Position numbers and translations under genes: made by a program. A stretch of DNA of 64,000 nucleotides from Halocafeteria seosinensis (Eukaryota; Sar; Bigyra; Bicosoecida). The stretch lies in contig LVLI01000176.1 in NCBI GenBank assembly GCA_001687465.1, positions 1 to 64,000 of the forward strand, in the 5' to 3' direction. Under the pieces are notes generated by a model, which saw only the letters and a list, made by a program, of their open reading frames with translations, was not told the DNA's origin and made no database searches. Positions 45,140-56,355 of this stretch are shown piece after piece. Every line of letters starts with the position of its first letter. Position 1 is the first letter of the stretch.

Positions 45140-47338
45140 ATGAGTGAAATTAGCGTGGATCGTCTCATGGATATCGTGCTCCGGGACCCCTGGACAGCCA
45201 GCTGCGTGACTTTCGGGCTGTTTGCCATGGTGCTTGCCCTCGTTTTCGTACGTCATGCGTCTGTTTATGCTCCTCTGATCTATGGTGCCAAGTGATGACC
45301 TTCCATTCCTGGGTTGACCCCCATTATACAGGTGTTTCGAGAGCAAGAAATCCGGGTTGCCGTGGGCTACGACAAGGACTTTGTCCCCGGCCAGATGCGC
45401 GAAGTGGATGCTGGCAGAAACAACAAAGTTTTGCTTGTTCGGGTACGTTCTTCTCATCCACGTGTTGAAGGCGAGTCATACATCTGTTATGGGAGTTGAT
45501 CATGCAGACGAGAAAGGGGGAGTACCATGCTTTGGGACCGAAATGCACGTACGTCATTGGGCAGACTTACAGAGTGCATGCCGTGAAATGTAGTAGATAA
45601 GTTTTATGTGTCAATGTTGCTTTATCTGCAGGCACTATAAGGCTCCCCTAGCTAAAGGAATTTTGTACGAGAATACTGTCACTTGCCCGTGGCATGCTGC
45701 GTGTTTCAATGTGGAAACAGGCGACATTGAGGACGGGCCTGTGTTGGATGCGCTTCCGACGTACAAGACCTCGGTGAGTGGAGGCAAAGTACACGTCCAC
45801 TTGCCACGTAATCCCGAAAAACTGCCTATGTCGCGGACTCCCTCAATGTGCCCGGTGGGCTCCTCGGACAAGCGCAATTTTGTCATCATCGGCGGTGGCG
45901 CTGCTGGCATGACTGCTGCACAGACACTGCGCGAGGAAGGCTTCCAAGGAATGATCACAATGATATCGAAAGAACGGAACTTGCCTTACGACAGGCCAAA
46001 GCTTAGCAAAAATCTGGAAGTTGCGGATGACGGGAATGCTCCTGAATTGAGGTCGAACTCATTCTTTGTACAACACGGAATAAGCGTAAGACTACTGACA
46101 GAAGTTACGAATGTGAACACAGCCTCAAGACAAGTAATTGTCCAACCATTGGATAAAGATGGCAAGCCTAGATCTGACGCATCAGAGCAGACTATACCCT
46201 ATGACAAGGTCCTATGTGCAACCGGTGGCATCCCCAGAACGTTCAAGCCCCCAGAGCAGTTCACCATCCCTGGTGCTGATCTTAACAACATTTTCGCATT
46301 GCGAGAGGCGTCTGACTGTGAAAATATTAACGTTGCCGTGAAAGAGGTGTACGAGCGAAAGTTGACTAACGATGAAGATACTCAAGGAGTGAACATAGTC
46401 ATTGTCGGCTCCTCTTTCATTGGAATGGAAGCCGCTTCTTATTTTGCTGGCAAGATGAAGCGAGATCGCTCTCATAAGCGGTTGATTGATAAGGTCACTG
46501 TCATTGGAATGGAAGAACAGCCGTTTGAACGCGTACTCGGGAGGAAAGTTGGGAGTGTCATGCGCAGATTAGCTGAAAACGCGGGAATCTACTTCCACAT
46601 GGACTCTCAAGTAAAGGAATTCACTGGTGACGAGGACCACAACGTGTGTGAAGTAGAATTAAAAAAGTCAAGGACGGTAGTACCCGCTGATGTTGTAATC
46701 GTAGGGGCTGGAATCATTCCAAGTAGCCATTATCTTGCGTCAAACTCGGATATTACATTAGATCGCGGTGCAGTCCAAGCAGACACTCGCCTCAAAGCAG
46801 CCGAGGATGTTTATGTTGCTGGTGACATTGCGAAATTTCCGTACAAGCACGCCGTAGATAGCGAATGTAAGTGCTCTTCCCTGCTACTTGTTTAACAACG
46901 TTGAATTCGAATTTGTGGATGATGTGTATCGTTCTTTCTTCAGCAAGGCATATCCGCATTGAGCATTGGGATGTTGCTTGTGACCACGGTAGAGTTGCCG
47001 CAAGGAACATGCTGGGAAAAGATGAAGAATACGAAAACGTCCCCTTCTTCTGGACTGGCATGTTTGGGGTGAGTCTGCGGTATGCCGGAAACTGTATGAA
47101 CATCAAAGAGGCAATAGTCCACGGGGATCTCGACGGAGATCGTCCCAGCGGAGTCGTGTACTATGTGGGCGAGTCTAATGCCGTGTCGGCTGTGCTAACA
47201 ATATCGAAGGATCCCTACGCTGCAGCGGCATTGGTACTGCTAAAATGCGAAAGAATGCCATCAGTTGAGACTTTGAAGGACATGCCAGACTTGGATCTTC
47301 CGCGCCACTTGGCACAACTTACCCCCGAGTTCACGTAA
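45140..47338 (+). CDS. Membrane-anchored Rieske and AIF-type FAD oxidoreductase (AIFM3-like)
   Basis: Five exons (45140-45247, 45332-45442, 45508-45548, 45632-46866, 46944-47338) give 629 residues. An N-terminal hydrophobic helix (SCVTFGLFAMVLALVF) comes first. A Rieske 2Fe-2S domain follows with both ligand pairs, CTH (KCTHYKAPL) and CPWH (TCPWHAACF). Next is a pyridine-nucleotide disulphide oxidoreductase fold with an FAD motif (VIIGGGAAGMTAAQTL), an NAD(P)H motif (VNIVIVGSSFIGMEAASYF), VYVAGDIA, and a C-terminal reductase domain. The order matches animal AIFM3/AIFL, which is thought to pass electrons from NAD(P)H through FAD to an iron-sulfur centre. The N-terminal helix suggests tethering to an organelle membrane. 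Introns are 65-84 nt. Confidence 0.9.
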
Positions 47339-47674
47339 GCGGGTCGCAAGTGCATCCGTTGCGACGCGACACCTTGGGAGTCGCGCGCGCCGAGTTCGGT
47401 TAGACGCCCCCATTCACACGCTGTCCGCGCAAGAGCTTCCGATCAGGTATTCGGAGACCATGCTGAGTGTAGTCTGATTGAAAAGAAAAGGAATGAACTT
47501 TGTTTATGTAGAAGGGTATTTATTTCGAATAGACTCTGGTTTACCAAGTTTTTGGCGCGTTGTCCTTGCGACTGACTGCGGCAGCCTTCCTTCAGCAGAA
47601 GAATACCCCCAATGGTCGCTTTACACCGTGAAGAAAGCATAGGATACTAACAAACAGTACCCACTCTGTTAAAT
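47339..47674. other. Short intergenic spacer
   Basis: 336 nt between two plus-strand genes; no gene or RNA seen. Confidence 0.45.
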
Positions 47675-48797
47675 ATGGAAAGTGGATTGGGTATCCAAAC
47701 GGTGTCGAACCGGCATTCTTTGCCGGCATACTCATTCGCCTTCCGGAACCCGATTCCAGCGTATAAGCGCTTCGGGCCTGGGCCGGCTGCGTATGGAGCA
47801 AGTAGTTCCATTGGTACCAGAGCATGTGATGGCGTGAAGAAAAATGCTCCTATTGTAAGTTATTCAGTACCATCCGTAGAGAGGGGGCGAAAACCCGTCT
47901 TGTATATCTTCACGGGTCGTACGTAACCCCGCAGTACAAGTTTGGAACAGACAAAACGAGAGAAAAAGCGGGCACAGAACGCGCAACGGAGCCCAGCCCG
48001 TCCGATTATCAGAACTTCCACAAACAGACGCCTGGCCACTATCAGATATCGAGACACAGAACTGCTCCTGCCTCCTCGTTTGGTCTAAAGCCGCCGGTAG
48101 GTCAACGGAACTAACTCTTTCCCATCTGGGGTCCGTCTCCCCCAACATTCCATCTTGTATGGTTGCAGCCATCGAAATCGCTTTATAGCGGGCCAGGTCC
48201 GAATTCGTATAATACCACATGGAACAGGACAACTTCCCGGAAGAACACCCCAGCATACGGGTTCGGTACGTCGACACGGGAGAAACCTCGCAGTAAGGCA
48301 CGTGATAGATCTCCTGGGAAAGCTCTTCCTGAACCGGGCCCAATCACATATAGCCCACAAGCTGAAAAATGGAAGGTATGTCTGCCCTCTCAACATCATC
48401 TTCTAGGCCTAAGGATGAAGCAATTCCTGTATGCAGTCAAGGGTCCCAGCCTACACGCTCTCAGGATGGAATCCTCGCGAACAAATAAAGACACCAACCG
48501 CTTCCGCGCCGACCGCGTGTCGCACAGATGATTCCATGGGGAAACAAATAAACGGGTACCAGCGATCTTCTCCTTCGTTTTCCTTTGGAGTTAGATTCAA
48601 ACTACCAGAAGAAAAGGAAAATACCCCGGGTCCAGGTAAGATGCAGCAGTACAGTACAGCCACGGGCAATCATCCCACTGACGAACTTTTCTCAAGTCGC
48701 TGCAGCTAGTTACGGAAACTACCCCCTGCGTGTTAGGACAGCGCAACCTCGTCTGAAAGACAGCGGGAAAAAATCCCGGAGCAAGAGTCGGCACTAG
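47675..48797 (+). CDS. Sperm-tail PG-rich (SHIPPO) repeat protein
   Basis: Five exons (47675-47854, 47935-48096, 48169-48375, 48437-48635, 48706-48797) give 279 residues. The protein is basic and built of short Pro-Gly-x-Tyr units: FGPGPAAYG, EPSPSDYQ, QTPGHYQIS, SGPGPNSYN, PEPGPITYS and NTPGPASYG, with SFG/GFG turns between them. This is the STPGR/SHIPPO pattern of the CIMAP/ODF3 family, found as microtubule inner proteins of axonemes and outer dense fibres. It is the clearest evidence that the organism builds motile cilia. Introns are 61-80 nt. Other basic repeat proteins are possible, but the PGPxxY pattern is specific. Confidence 0.85.
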
Positions 48798-48868
48798 CCT
48801 TTTCGTTTCGCGATAGTTGGTCAAACGATCCATGGAATAATACTTGCTTGTTGCAACCATCAACTCTT

Positions 48869-49834
48869 TCAGTTGTAGTTACTAGTAACACTCTTCAAAC
48901 TGTCCAGCATCGCCTTTTTCATACTGTCATCCATTGAGACTTCGTGTAGCTGAGTATGAATCTGTGTCCAGTCATTGGGCTGATCTTCTAGTGGTTCTGG
49001 CAAAACATCAAACAAGCTCGATTCCTGTTCCCTGGAGTTAGAAGATGAGAGTTGAATAAAGTTTTCACTAGATAATCGTGCTGCTGGTGGAGGACCCAGG
49101 GGATTACCACCACCTTCCGTAGTTGGAGGAACAGGAGGTCGACGTTTGAATGTTGCGATATTCTCATTTTCTGTAACAGCCATATTTCCGTTTCCATTTT
49201 GCCTAATTTTGTGTTGACCAAACATGCTAACGGTTCTCATGAGACTTGCCTGACTGGTCTCCGTAGCCTCTTGGGTCGATGGTTCCTGACTTCCACGTGG
49301 CTCACCTAGCTCTTCGCCAAGACAAAGATCAACCAATGCCTCAAAAGAGGTGTCTTCGGTTTGTTGGCCTGATGGAGCGGCATGTGCATTTTGCTTTGAG
49401 GAGTCATCCCCGTTCATGTTTGCATCTGTGGGAGTCTTCGTCGCCGTTGTATCGCCGTCAGCTGCATCAGCGAGCATAGCCGACAAATTCCATATCAACC
49501 TGTCCAACGATCTATCCTGTGCCGACGGTTCTGGTGGAATGTACGAAGGAGAGTGAGACTCCAATGCCTCCGTCGACGCTAGAATTTCATCAAATTCGTC
49601 TAGTTGGTCATGATGTGGACTATACAGCGAATGTTGCGACAACGTGCTCGTAACAGGATTGCAGCCGGGGCGGTTCTCAGAGCTGCCTTCTCCATCGTAT
49701 CGCTTCGGAAACTGTTTCTTGTCAGGGGCATTGACGTGCTTGTCCACCTCAACGCACGAATTTAGGAAAGCAGAGTTTTCTTCCGGATTTGAGAGGGGGA
49801 GCACCCCGAGATCCTCGAATCCATCTTCATTCAT
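48869..49834 (-). CDS. Acidic low-complexity protein, unknown
   Basis: A single open frame of about 321 residues from the ATG at 49834 (MNEDGFEDLG); the frame continues a few codons further without another ATG. It is rich in Ser, Asp, Glu, Gln and Pro, with a Pro-rich stretch (RRPPVPPTTEGGGNPLGPPP) and helical patches at both ends. The last ~60 residues (DWTQIHTQLHEVSMDDSMKK) look ordered. No family is recognised. The composition suggests a disordered scaffold or regulator. It converges on the SHIPPO gene, with 71 nt between stops. An upstream exon is possible. Confidence 0.55.
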   Translation of the reverse strand: MNEDGFEDLGVLPLSNPEENSAFLNSCVEVDKHVNAPDKKQFPKRYDGEGSSENRPGCNPVTSTLSQHSLYSPHHDQLDEFDEILASTEALESHSPSYIPPEPSAQDRSLDRLIWNLSAMLADAADGDTTATKTPTDANMNGDDSSKQNAHAAPSGQQTEDTSFEALVDLCLGEELGEPRGSQEPSTQEATETSQASLMRTVSMFGQHKIRQNGNGNMAVTENENIATFKRRPPVPPTTEGGGNPLGPPPAARLSSENFIQLSSSNSREQESSLFDVLPEPLEDQPNDWTQIHTQLHEVSMDDSMKKAMLDSLKSVTSNYN

Positions 49835-50300
49835 CCCGGATCCACAAGTCGGCAATGCCAATGTTTTTGAGAGCAGAAAATGCCGTACTATCTGTAAATG
49901 ATACTCGCGTCACACGCATTTATTACAATCCTGTGGGGCAATTCCAGTTTTGTTGAAGTACCAGACTTCGGAAGTCAATAGCAGAGTTGCAACTTGTCTA
50001 TGTGCTTCAAAATGTGCGGTGATACTGTATTTGAGGTTATAGTAGCAATTTGTTCGGTAAGTTGTACGACAGTTGTAATATACACATACGTGATTCCAGT
50101 GTTGACATGTGTGTCAATATTGCTAATTACACCATATAGCTAGCGCTACTCAAGCGCACCGTACATAGTGACATACGGTCGTAAACGTTGCACAACCAAT
50201 CAGTGGGTCGAAAAATACATAAAAGTACGAAGGTGCGCTCACCTTTCTTACTAAATGGTTCATGCAACGGTTGCCGCAAAATGGTCCGAATTATATACAA
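49835..50300. other. Intergenic, no gene seen
   Basis: 466 AT-rich nt between two minus-strand genes. No coding frame or RNA was identified. Confidence 0.45.
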
Positions 50301-51598
50301 TCATTGAATGACACAGCCTCGACGACCGCGTGGTGCTCTGCACTCACCAAATCCGTTGGTTTGCCCCTTGCATTTCTTGCAATGATTATGGAACTTTCCG
50401 CAGTCAGGTTCGAACTGCCCGTCGCACATGTGCGTAATGTATACTCCCGCTTTGCATTCGGGGCAGAATACAGAAGCAGAACGTCCACCGTCCTCATAAT
50501 CCGACCCGGGCTTATCGATTTGGTACAAGATATCCTTTACACGGACTGTTATCTCCTTAGAGCAGCAGAGTGAAATAGTCCTAGCTACCACAACCTCCGA
50601 AGGTGACTCAACGTCAAGATCCACAAAGCCTTTGCACACAGCGGCGAGAAAGCACTGAGAACATTTGTTTGGGTTGGCACCGAAAGTTTCTTTGATAAAT
50701 TTTTTCGTTCCCTCAGTCGTGCGTTTCTTGCCACCTCCGGTCGCTAGCATTGTCTCAATCAGTACTTCATTCTTCAGTCGTCCAGTGAGTTGGGGTTTGT
50801 ATCCACCTCTTGGAATCCCGAGGTCTGAACAATAACCCTTTAATTGATCGTAGGTCATGTTTGATAACTTCTCCCGCGAAAGCGATTTAAGTTCCTCTGC
50901 AGCGAGTTTTGCCGCCTCGGAAGGAACAAACTCCTTCTTGGCTTTCTTCTTCTTTGGTTTGGCGATACTGGCAGCTTGCGTCTTGGCTGAGGAGGATTGC
51001 AGAGCGGTGTTTGCAGACTTCTCTTTGCTTTTCGCTTTTCCAGAAGCATTCTTAGGCTTTGTTGGAGTGGGATTTGTCGTCGAGCTTGGAGATTTCATAG
51101 CAGCTCCTTTCTCCGGGCACGTAGTGGTGGACACCACAGAGGGGTTCTGACTCTCTGGCGATTTGAGAGAATCGCCGTTTTGTGCACTGACAGGCCCAGG
51201 ATGTGTTTCGGTCTTTTGTTTCTTAGTGGGACTGACAAAACTGTGTTCGGGATCTTCCTGCATCATTCACCATATGAATATATGAAAGCAAACTTTCAGC
51301 GGGGGGCTTGTTTGCGACAGCTACCGTACGCTTCCAATTCAAATGCAGTTCAAATCGCCAATTGCTTGCTTACCTTGGCTGTTTGCACGGAAGATACTGT
51401 CGCATGTTTGGTCTCGCTCTCACTCACAGTCGATGGCGAGCATGTTTCTTCTGTTGCAGGCCTCTTTTTCGATGGAGGGTCTTCGACATCGATTATAATT
51501 GGTTTGTTGGAATCGCCGGCTTCTGCCGCCGGCGGCGCCTCCCGCGCCTTGTTGGTGAGCGCCTTTGCCGCGGCTCCTCTAACTACGAAGCGATCCAT
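50301..51598 (-). CDS. SAP-domain protein with Cys/His cluster and CaaX-like end
   Basis: Two exons (51598-51374 and 51257-50301), separated by a 116-nt intron, give 393 residues. The first ~180 residues are disordered and basic, with a Lys-rich patch (AKPKKKKAKKEF) that should act as a nuclear localisation signal. A SAP-like helix-turn-helix follows (LSNMTYDQLKGYCSDLGIPR), a motif that binds DNA or RNA. The C-terminal ~120 residues carry two pairs of cysteines (NKCSQCFLAAVC) and a dense cluster (CPECKAGVYITHMCDG, CGKFHNHCKKCKG) that probably binds zinc. The last four residues are CVIQ, the form of a CaaX prenylation box. An alternative donor (GTGAGT at about 50347) could replace the last 15 codons. 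I do not know the family. Confidence 0.75.
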
Positions 51599-51650
51599 GA
51601 CAAAGTCCCGTCCACAAATTGCAGAACCTACGTCTTGTTACACCTGCGTT

Positions 51651-51654
<4 letters not shown>

Positions 51655-51681
<27 letters not shown>
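51655..51681 (+). repeat. CT microsatellite in a divergent promoter
   Basis: An uninterrupted run of about 13 CT units, 57 nt upstream of the SAP-protein start and inside the 341-nt divergent spacer shared with the glutaredoxin gene. GA/CT tracts of this kind often sit in promoters, but a role here is inferred. Confidence 0.8.
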
Positions 51682-51939
51682 TGTCTAGACGGGGCAAATC
51701 TTTCACCCAACCGCCATTTGAATGATTTGAATTCGAAATCTGTTAAGGTGATGAAATGATTGCTGCATTCATTCGTAACTTCAACCACAAGAAAGCTGAC
51801 ACAGCAGATACTGTATACAGTCCAATGCTCATGGAAACGTGTACCCCTTGAGGTATTGAGGCACTCTATGTAGTAAGCACTGTGTGAGTCTAGCGTGTGC
51901 GTTGTTTCGCTTGGTGATCCAATTGGAGAAGGAAAGAAA

Positions 51940-53628
51940 ATGTCGTCTGGTTCTGGTGGTGCGCGTGCTGTTGTCGACATACAAGACTCCGCGAGTTTTA
52001 AACAGCATGTACAGTCCAGCAAGGAGCATGATACACTGCTCATTGCCTTCTTTTGGGCTGAGTTCAACGAAGCCTCGAAGCCAGGAGCACAAATGGATCA
52101 ACTCTTCACTAACTTAGCCTCACGCCATCCTGATGTCGATTTTGTCAGAGTATGTGTGCCATATCAAGCCATTGCTTCCGGCGTTCTAATCGTCAGTAGT
52201 ATTGCTGTTCCTTGTCTGATCTGTGCAGGTGAATGGCGAAGAAGTGGAGGATCTGGCTGAGCAGTTCAACATCACATCCGTGCCAGCATTCGTCTTCATC
52301 AAGGTATGGCACTGTCTCGGGAATTCTCCGCATTGTGCAAGAGCTTGTAATGTTGCTCTGTCTCTTTGGTATGCGCAGAAGGGTAAACATATTGGCACTC
52401 ATCAGGGAATTACCGGTGCTGAGCTGGTACAAAGAATAACGTCATACAAGAATAGAGTCGTCAACGACGAAGCAGACGATAAAGCAAAATTGAACTCGCG
52501 CTTGAAAAAGCTTGTGAATGGAGCCAGTGTGATGGTCTTCATGAAAGGATCGCCTTCTGCCCCTCGGTGTAAATTTAGCAGGGCGTTGGTAGATATACTC
52601 AATGAAAAGGGGATCTCTTACGGCTCGTTTGACATCTTGCAAGACGAACCGGTTCGGCAAGGTTTGAAAGAATACAGGTACGATCATCTTACCGTGCTTG
52701 ACATTCCAGGATTGAAACACAATGCACCTTGGGCGGTTTGCAGCAACTGGCCGACTTACCCGCAAGTTTACGTGGCTGGAAAACTCGTAGGAGGCCTGGA
52801 TATTATCAAGGAACTGAAGGAGGAGGGAGAGCTAGACGAAGCGCTCAAACCAGCTCCCTCCTCGGAGACAACTGGAAAAGAGAGTAATCTTAATGCCAGA
52901 TTGGAGGCGCTTACCAAAAAGGCGCCTGTCATGGTTTTTATGAAAGGTGCGCTCGTTTGAAATGCCCCGCCAGCTTCCCTAACTAAACCCTCTTTTTAAT
53001 TATGCAGGCTCACCATCCGCCCCGAAATGTGGATTTAGCTCAAGCATGGTGGAGATACTGAAGGATAATGGCATCCAGTTTGATTATTTTGATATATTAT
53101 CCGACCAAAGCGTCCGCCAGGGCTTGAAGACTTACAGCGATTGGCCGACTTACCCACAGTTATACGTTCAAGGGAAACTTGTTGGTGGACTCGACATCAT
53201 AAAAGAAATGCTGGTAGGTTTGCTCAAGGATGATAGCAATATCCTGAGTTTAATGGATCAGATATACGTCTTATTTTTCACAGGAAGACGATGACGAGCC
53301 ATTGGCAAAGCAACTCGGATTGGAAGATATGAATCAACGGCTGAAACAGTTGACTCAAATGCAGAAGGTAGTGTTGTTCATGAAGGGCACTTCGGAGGAA
53401 CCAAAATGTGGCTTCAGCTCGAGAGCTGTCGATTTGTTACGCGAAGCGGGTTGCAATGATTTTGCATCTTTTGACATCCTGTCTGATGAAGATGTCCGCG
53501 AGGGCCTCAAGACTTATGCCCAGTGGCCCACGTATCCCCAGCTTTGGGTGGATGGCAAGCTGATTGGAGGCGTAGACATCCTCGATGAATTACAGGAAGA
53601 AGGGGAGCTCGAATCACTGGTGAAGTAA
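51940..53628 (+). CDS. Multidomain monothiol glutaredoxin (PICOT/GRXS17 type)
   Basis: Six exons (51940-52149, 52229-52303, 52379-52677, 52744-52946, 53008-53213, 53284-53628) give 445 residues. An N-terminal thioredoxin-like domain is followed by three glutaredoxin domains, as in plant GRXS17 (animal PICOT has two). Each Grx domain carries VMVFMKG or VVLFMKG, a WPTYPQ(V/L) cis-Pro motif and GG(L/V)DI. The active-site Cys falls at about residues 159, 270 and 373. The second and third domains have the standard CGFS, but the first reads CKFS. The thioredoxin domain has WAEFNEAS in place of a WCxxC-type site and so has no cysteine. CGFS glutaredoxins bind a 2Fe-2S cluster with glutathione and act in cytosolic iron handling and Fe-S delivery. 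Confidence 0.93.
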
Positions 53629-53632
53629 AGCT

Positions 53633-56355
53633 TTATATGTCTAAGAATAGCTCATCTACGTCCTCGTCCGGAGCCACTACATTTGGTTCCTTGTTCTGCT
53701 TTTGGGAACCATTGCGTCTTGATGCACCCCTCGCCACTGGATTTCGTGCTCGTTTATTCATTTTAGCCGCTCGAGCTAAATTGGTAACTATGAAGTCTTC
53801 ATCGGAAGAGCTACTGGCGTCGTCGGGAGTAACCCCGGTTCTTCTAGTGGAGGCGGCCGCTGGAGTCCTAGCTGTAGCTGGTGTGCTCACAGGAGTGGGG
53901 TCAGATTCTTCTCTTTCGGCGACGTCTTCCCTGGAGGATGAATAGGGCGTTTTATGCTTTGATTTCAGGCGCTTTATTGTCTCAAGCTCCTCTTTCTTTT
54001 TCTGGACCTGCTGTTCTCCGGTTTTCTCAATCTTCAAGAGAGTGTCCTTGATGCAGCTCTTTAACTGGATGAATGAATGCTAACTAAAGAATGACGATTC
54101 GAGACACCAATGTGGTAATTTAAAACTTACCTTCAGCAATTTTTTATTGTGTGCGGTTTTCATACGCTCTAATTCAGAGCTATGAAGCCGCTGAAGCTCG
54201 TTGACTTCGGTTGTGGCTTTCTGGTCATCCTTGGTGATCGTGACCGAACTCAGCTTTTGCTTTGCTTCGCTCAACTTGTCATTCTCCTCGCGAACCTGAA
54301 TTAATTCTGAGGGAGTGATACTGTGACTATCGTACTACTGGTTACCAAACTCATTTACCTTCTGATCTACTGTTTCGATGGTCTGTTGTAATTCTTCAAT
54401 CTCGCGCTGCACTGCGTGGAGTTGTTTCTGGTTTCCCTCAAAAGTAGCGATAGCTTCTCGATGCCTTTGCACTTTCTTCTCCATAGTATCCCTTTGCTTC
54501 TGCTTCTTGGTGGTATTGGCCTTTTCTTTACGCACAAGCTGTTTTAAACTCTTCAGGGAGGACACCCCATTGGCCCGTAGAATTCCTTCTGTTTCCGCTT
54601 TGGCTTTTCGTCCCTCCACAAGCTTCTGATAACTAGTAGTGAGTGCAGCTTCGAGGCTCTCAACGGAAGTTGAGCGTTGCTCCTTTTCTTGGTAGCATGA
54701 TATGAGTTCCTCATTTTGCATTTGGAGCTGTGCTTGCAAGCGTCTACTAGAGCTTCGACGGTTGCAAAGCTGCGTCTCCTGGCCATTTAGTTCATCTGTA
54801 GCAGCTTTTCTCAGGTGGAACAATTCTTTCTCTAGGCGAGCTGTTTCTTCTTCTGCTTTAGTGAGATCTAACGTTCTCTGCTGATAACTTTCGGTTTGTT
54901 GCTTTAAATTTGCTTCAGTCGTGCGCATCTGTGGATCAAATTGCCTTTGATACAACATGCGAATGTAAATGTGGAGATCAAATGGTGCCATACAATCAAC
55001 GTACAACCGTATCGACCTCCGCTTGCTTTTCGTCTTTCAGCTGTTGATGTCGCTCTACCATTTTTTCTACAGCTGCTTCTCTTTCCGCTAATGTGGCTTC
55101 ACTCTTCTCGATGTCTTCCGTAATTGACTCCATAGTTTCTTCCTGGAGAGACCGGCACCGTAGTAAATGCAGTTATTTACGATTTAGAGTAGTAAATGAG
55201 ACGCACTTTATTCCTGATTTCCTCGTTATATTCACGCTTGACTTCCTCCATAGTTGTCTGAGTCTCCGCAATACGGTTAGAAATAGTCTCTTTCAACTGT
55301 TTCTTCTCGTATACTGCATCTTCAGTGGTTTCTAGTTCCACTTGAGCGCTTCGAAGAGACTTTTCCGACTCTAAGTGACTCTTTTGCAATTGTGTTAACT
55401 GATTATATAAATCATCTGAACGAAAACTTAATGATGCTTCCGTTATGAATTGTCGTAAGCAATCTCGGGACAGTGAAAGGCTTACTTTGCCGTGATCCAC
55501 TCTGCAGCAACGAATTTTGAAGCTTATTGATGCTTCCCAATAGTGTTTCTTTGGTCCTCAGCATCCTATGCTCTGCATAGAAGGAAACGATTTTCCCGTG
55601 CCTTAAGTATTGCGGTAAAAGCTATACCAGTGTTACTAACCAGCTGAGGTTGCTTGTTTGATGCGTTCTCTAGCGTTAGAATCTTCGGGCAATTGTGGAA
55701 CGCTCCGGGAGGCGTTGCGGAACAACGTACCCAAGTGTTTGCAAAAATTGCTGGTACGTGTGGCTGAGGGTCGTAAGAACAGACATTGGTAAAGCGCGTC
55801 TCACTCAGTCTCCCTGAAAATAACATTTCGTGTTTACCTTCAGTTTGTGAGTGTTTAATACAGTTGAACAGCGGATACAACTCATTGAGTATGCGCTGCG
55901 CGGAAAAAACAACCATAATCCTTCTCTGTTTACTTGTAATTTATCACTTCGTCACGTACGCCTTCGGTTCTTTCCAATTCTCTTTGTGTTCTTCTGATAA
56001 GCTCTTGATCATCGCCATACTTAGTAATTAGAGATTGTTGCAGTTTCATCAATGTCTCCAGGTTTTCCTTCATGCGCACGAGAAGGACCGATTTCTGCTC
56101 AATATCTTCCTTCTGAGAATCCAAAACAAGTATATTATGAGTCATCCTTTTTTTCCCATCAAAATGCCTACAATACAGGAGGTTAGTATTCTAAACAAAG
56201 TATGGAATGCTTACCAACTCTACCAGATATTTTTGCTTGCGCTCTTGGTCAGACGCAAGTTTTTGCAACGAGCCATGAAGCTGCCTCAGTTTGAATGACG
56301 ATTTAGAAGTTTGCCCCTCCTTCGCGCGAGTGCGCACAGCTATTCTACTAGACAT
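53633..56355 (-). CDS. Long coiled-coil protein, unknown
   Basis: Ten exons join in phase to 691 residues: 56355-56215, 56112-55960, 55895-55838, 55763-55641, 55572-55486, 55415-55207, 55142-55005, 54928-54359, 54295-54131 and 54064-53633. A basic N-terminus (MSSRIAVRTRAKEGQTSK) is followed by nearly continuous heptad coiled coil from about residue 25 to 570. The protein ends in a basic, Ser/Thr/Pro-rich tail with an acidic terminus (DEDVDELFLDI). No head domain is visible. This layout is common in ciliary, centrosomal and kinetochore rods, and the sequence does not decide which. Introns are mostly 63-76 nt; the first is 102 nt. Its stop codon lies only 4 nt from that of the convergent glutaredoxin gene. 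Confidence 0.8.
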
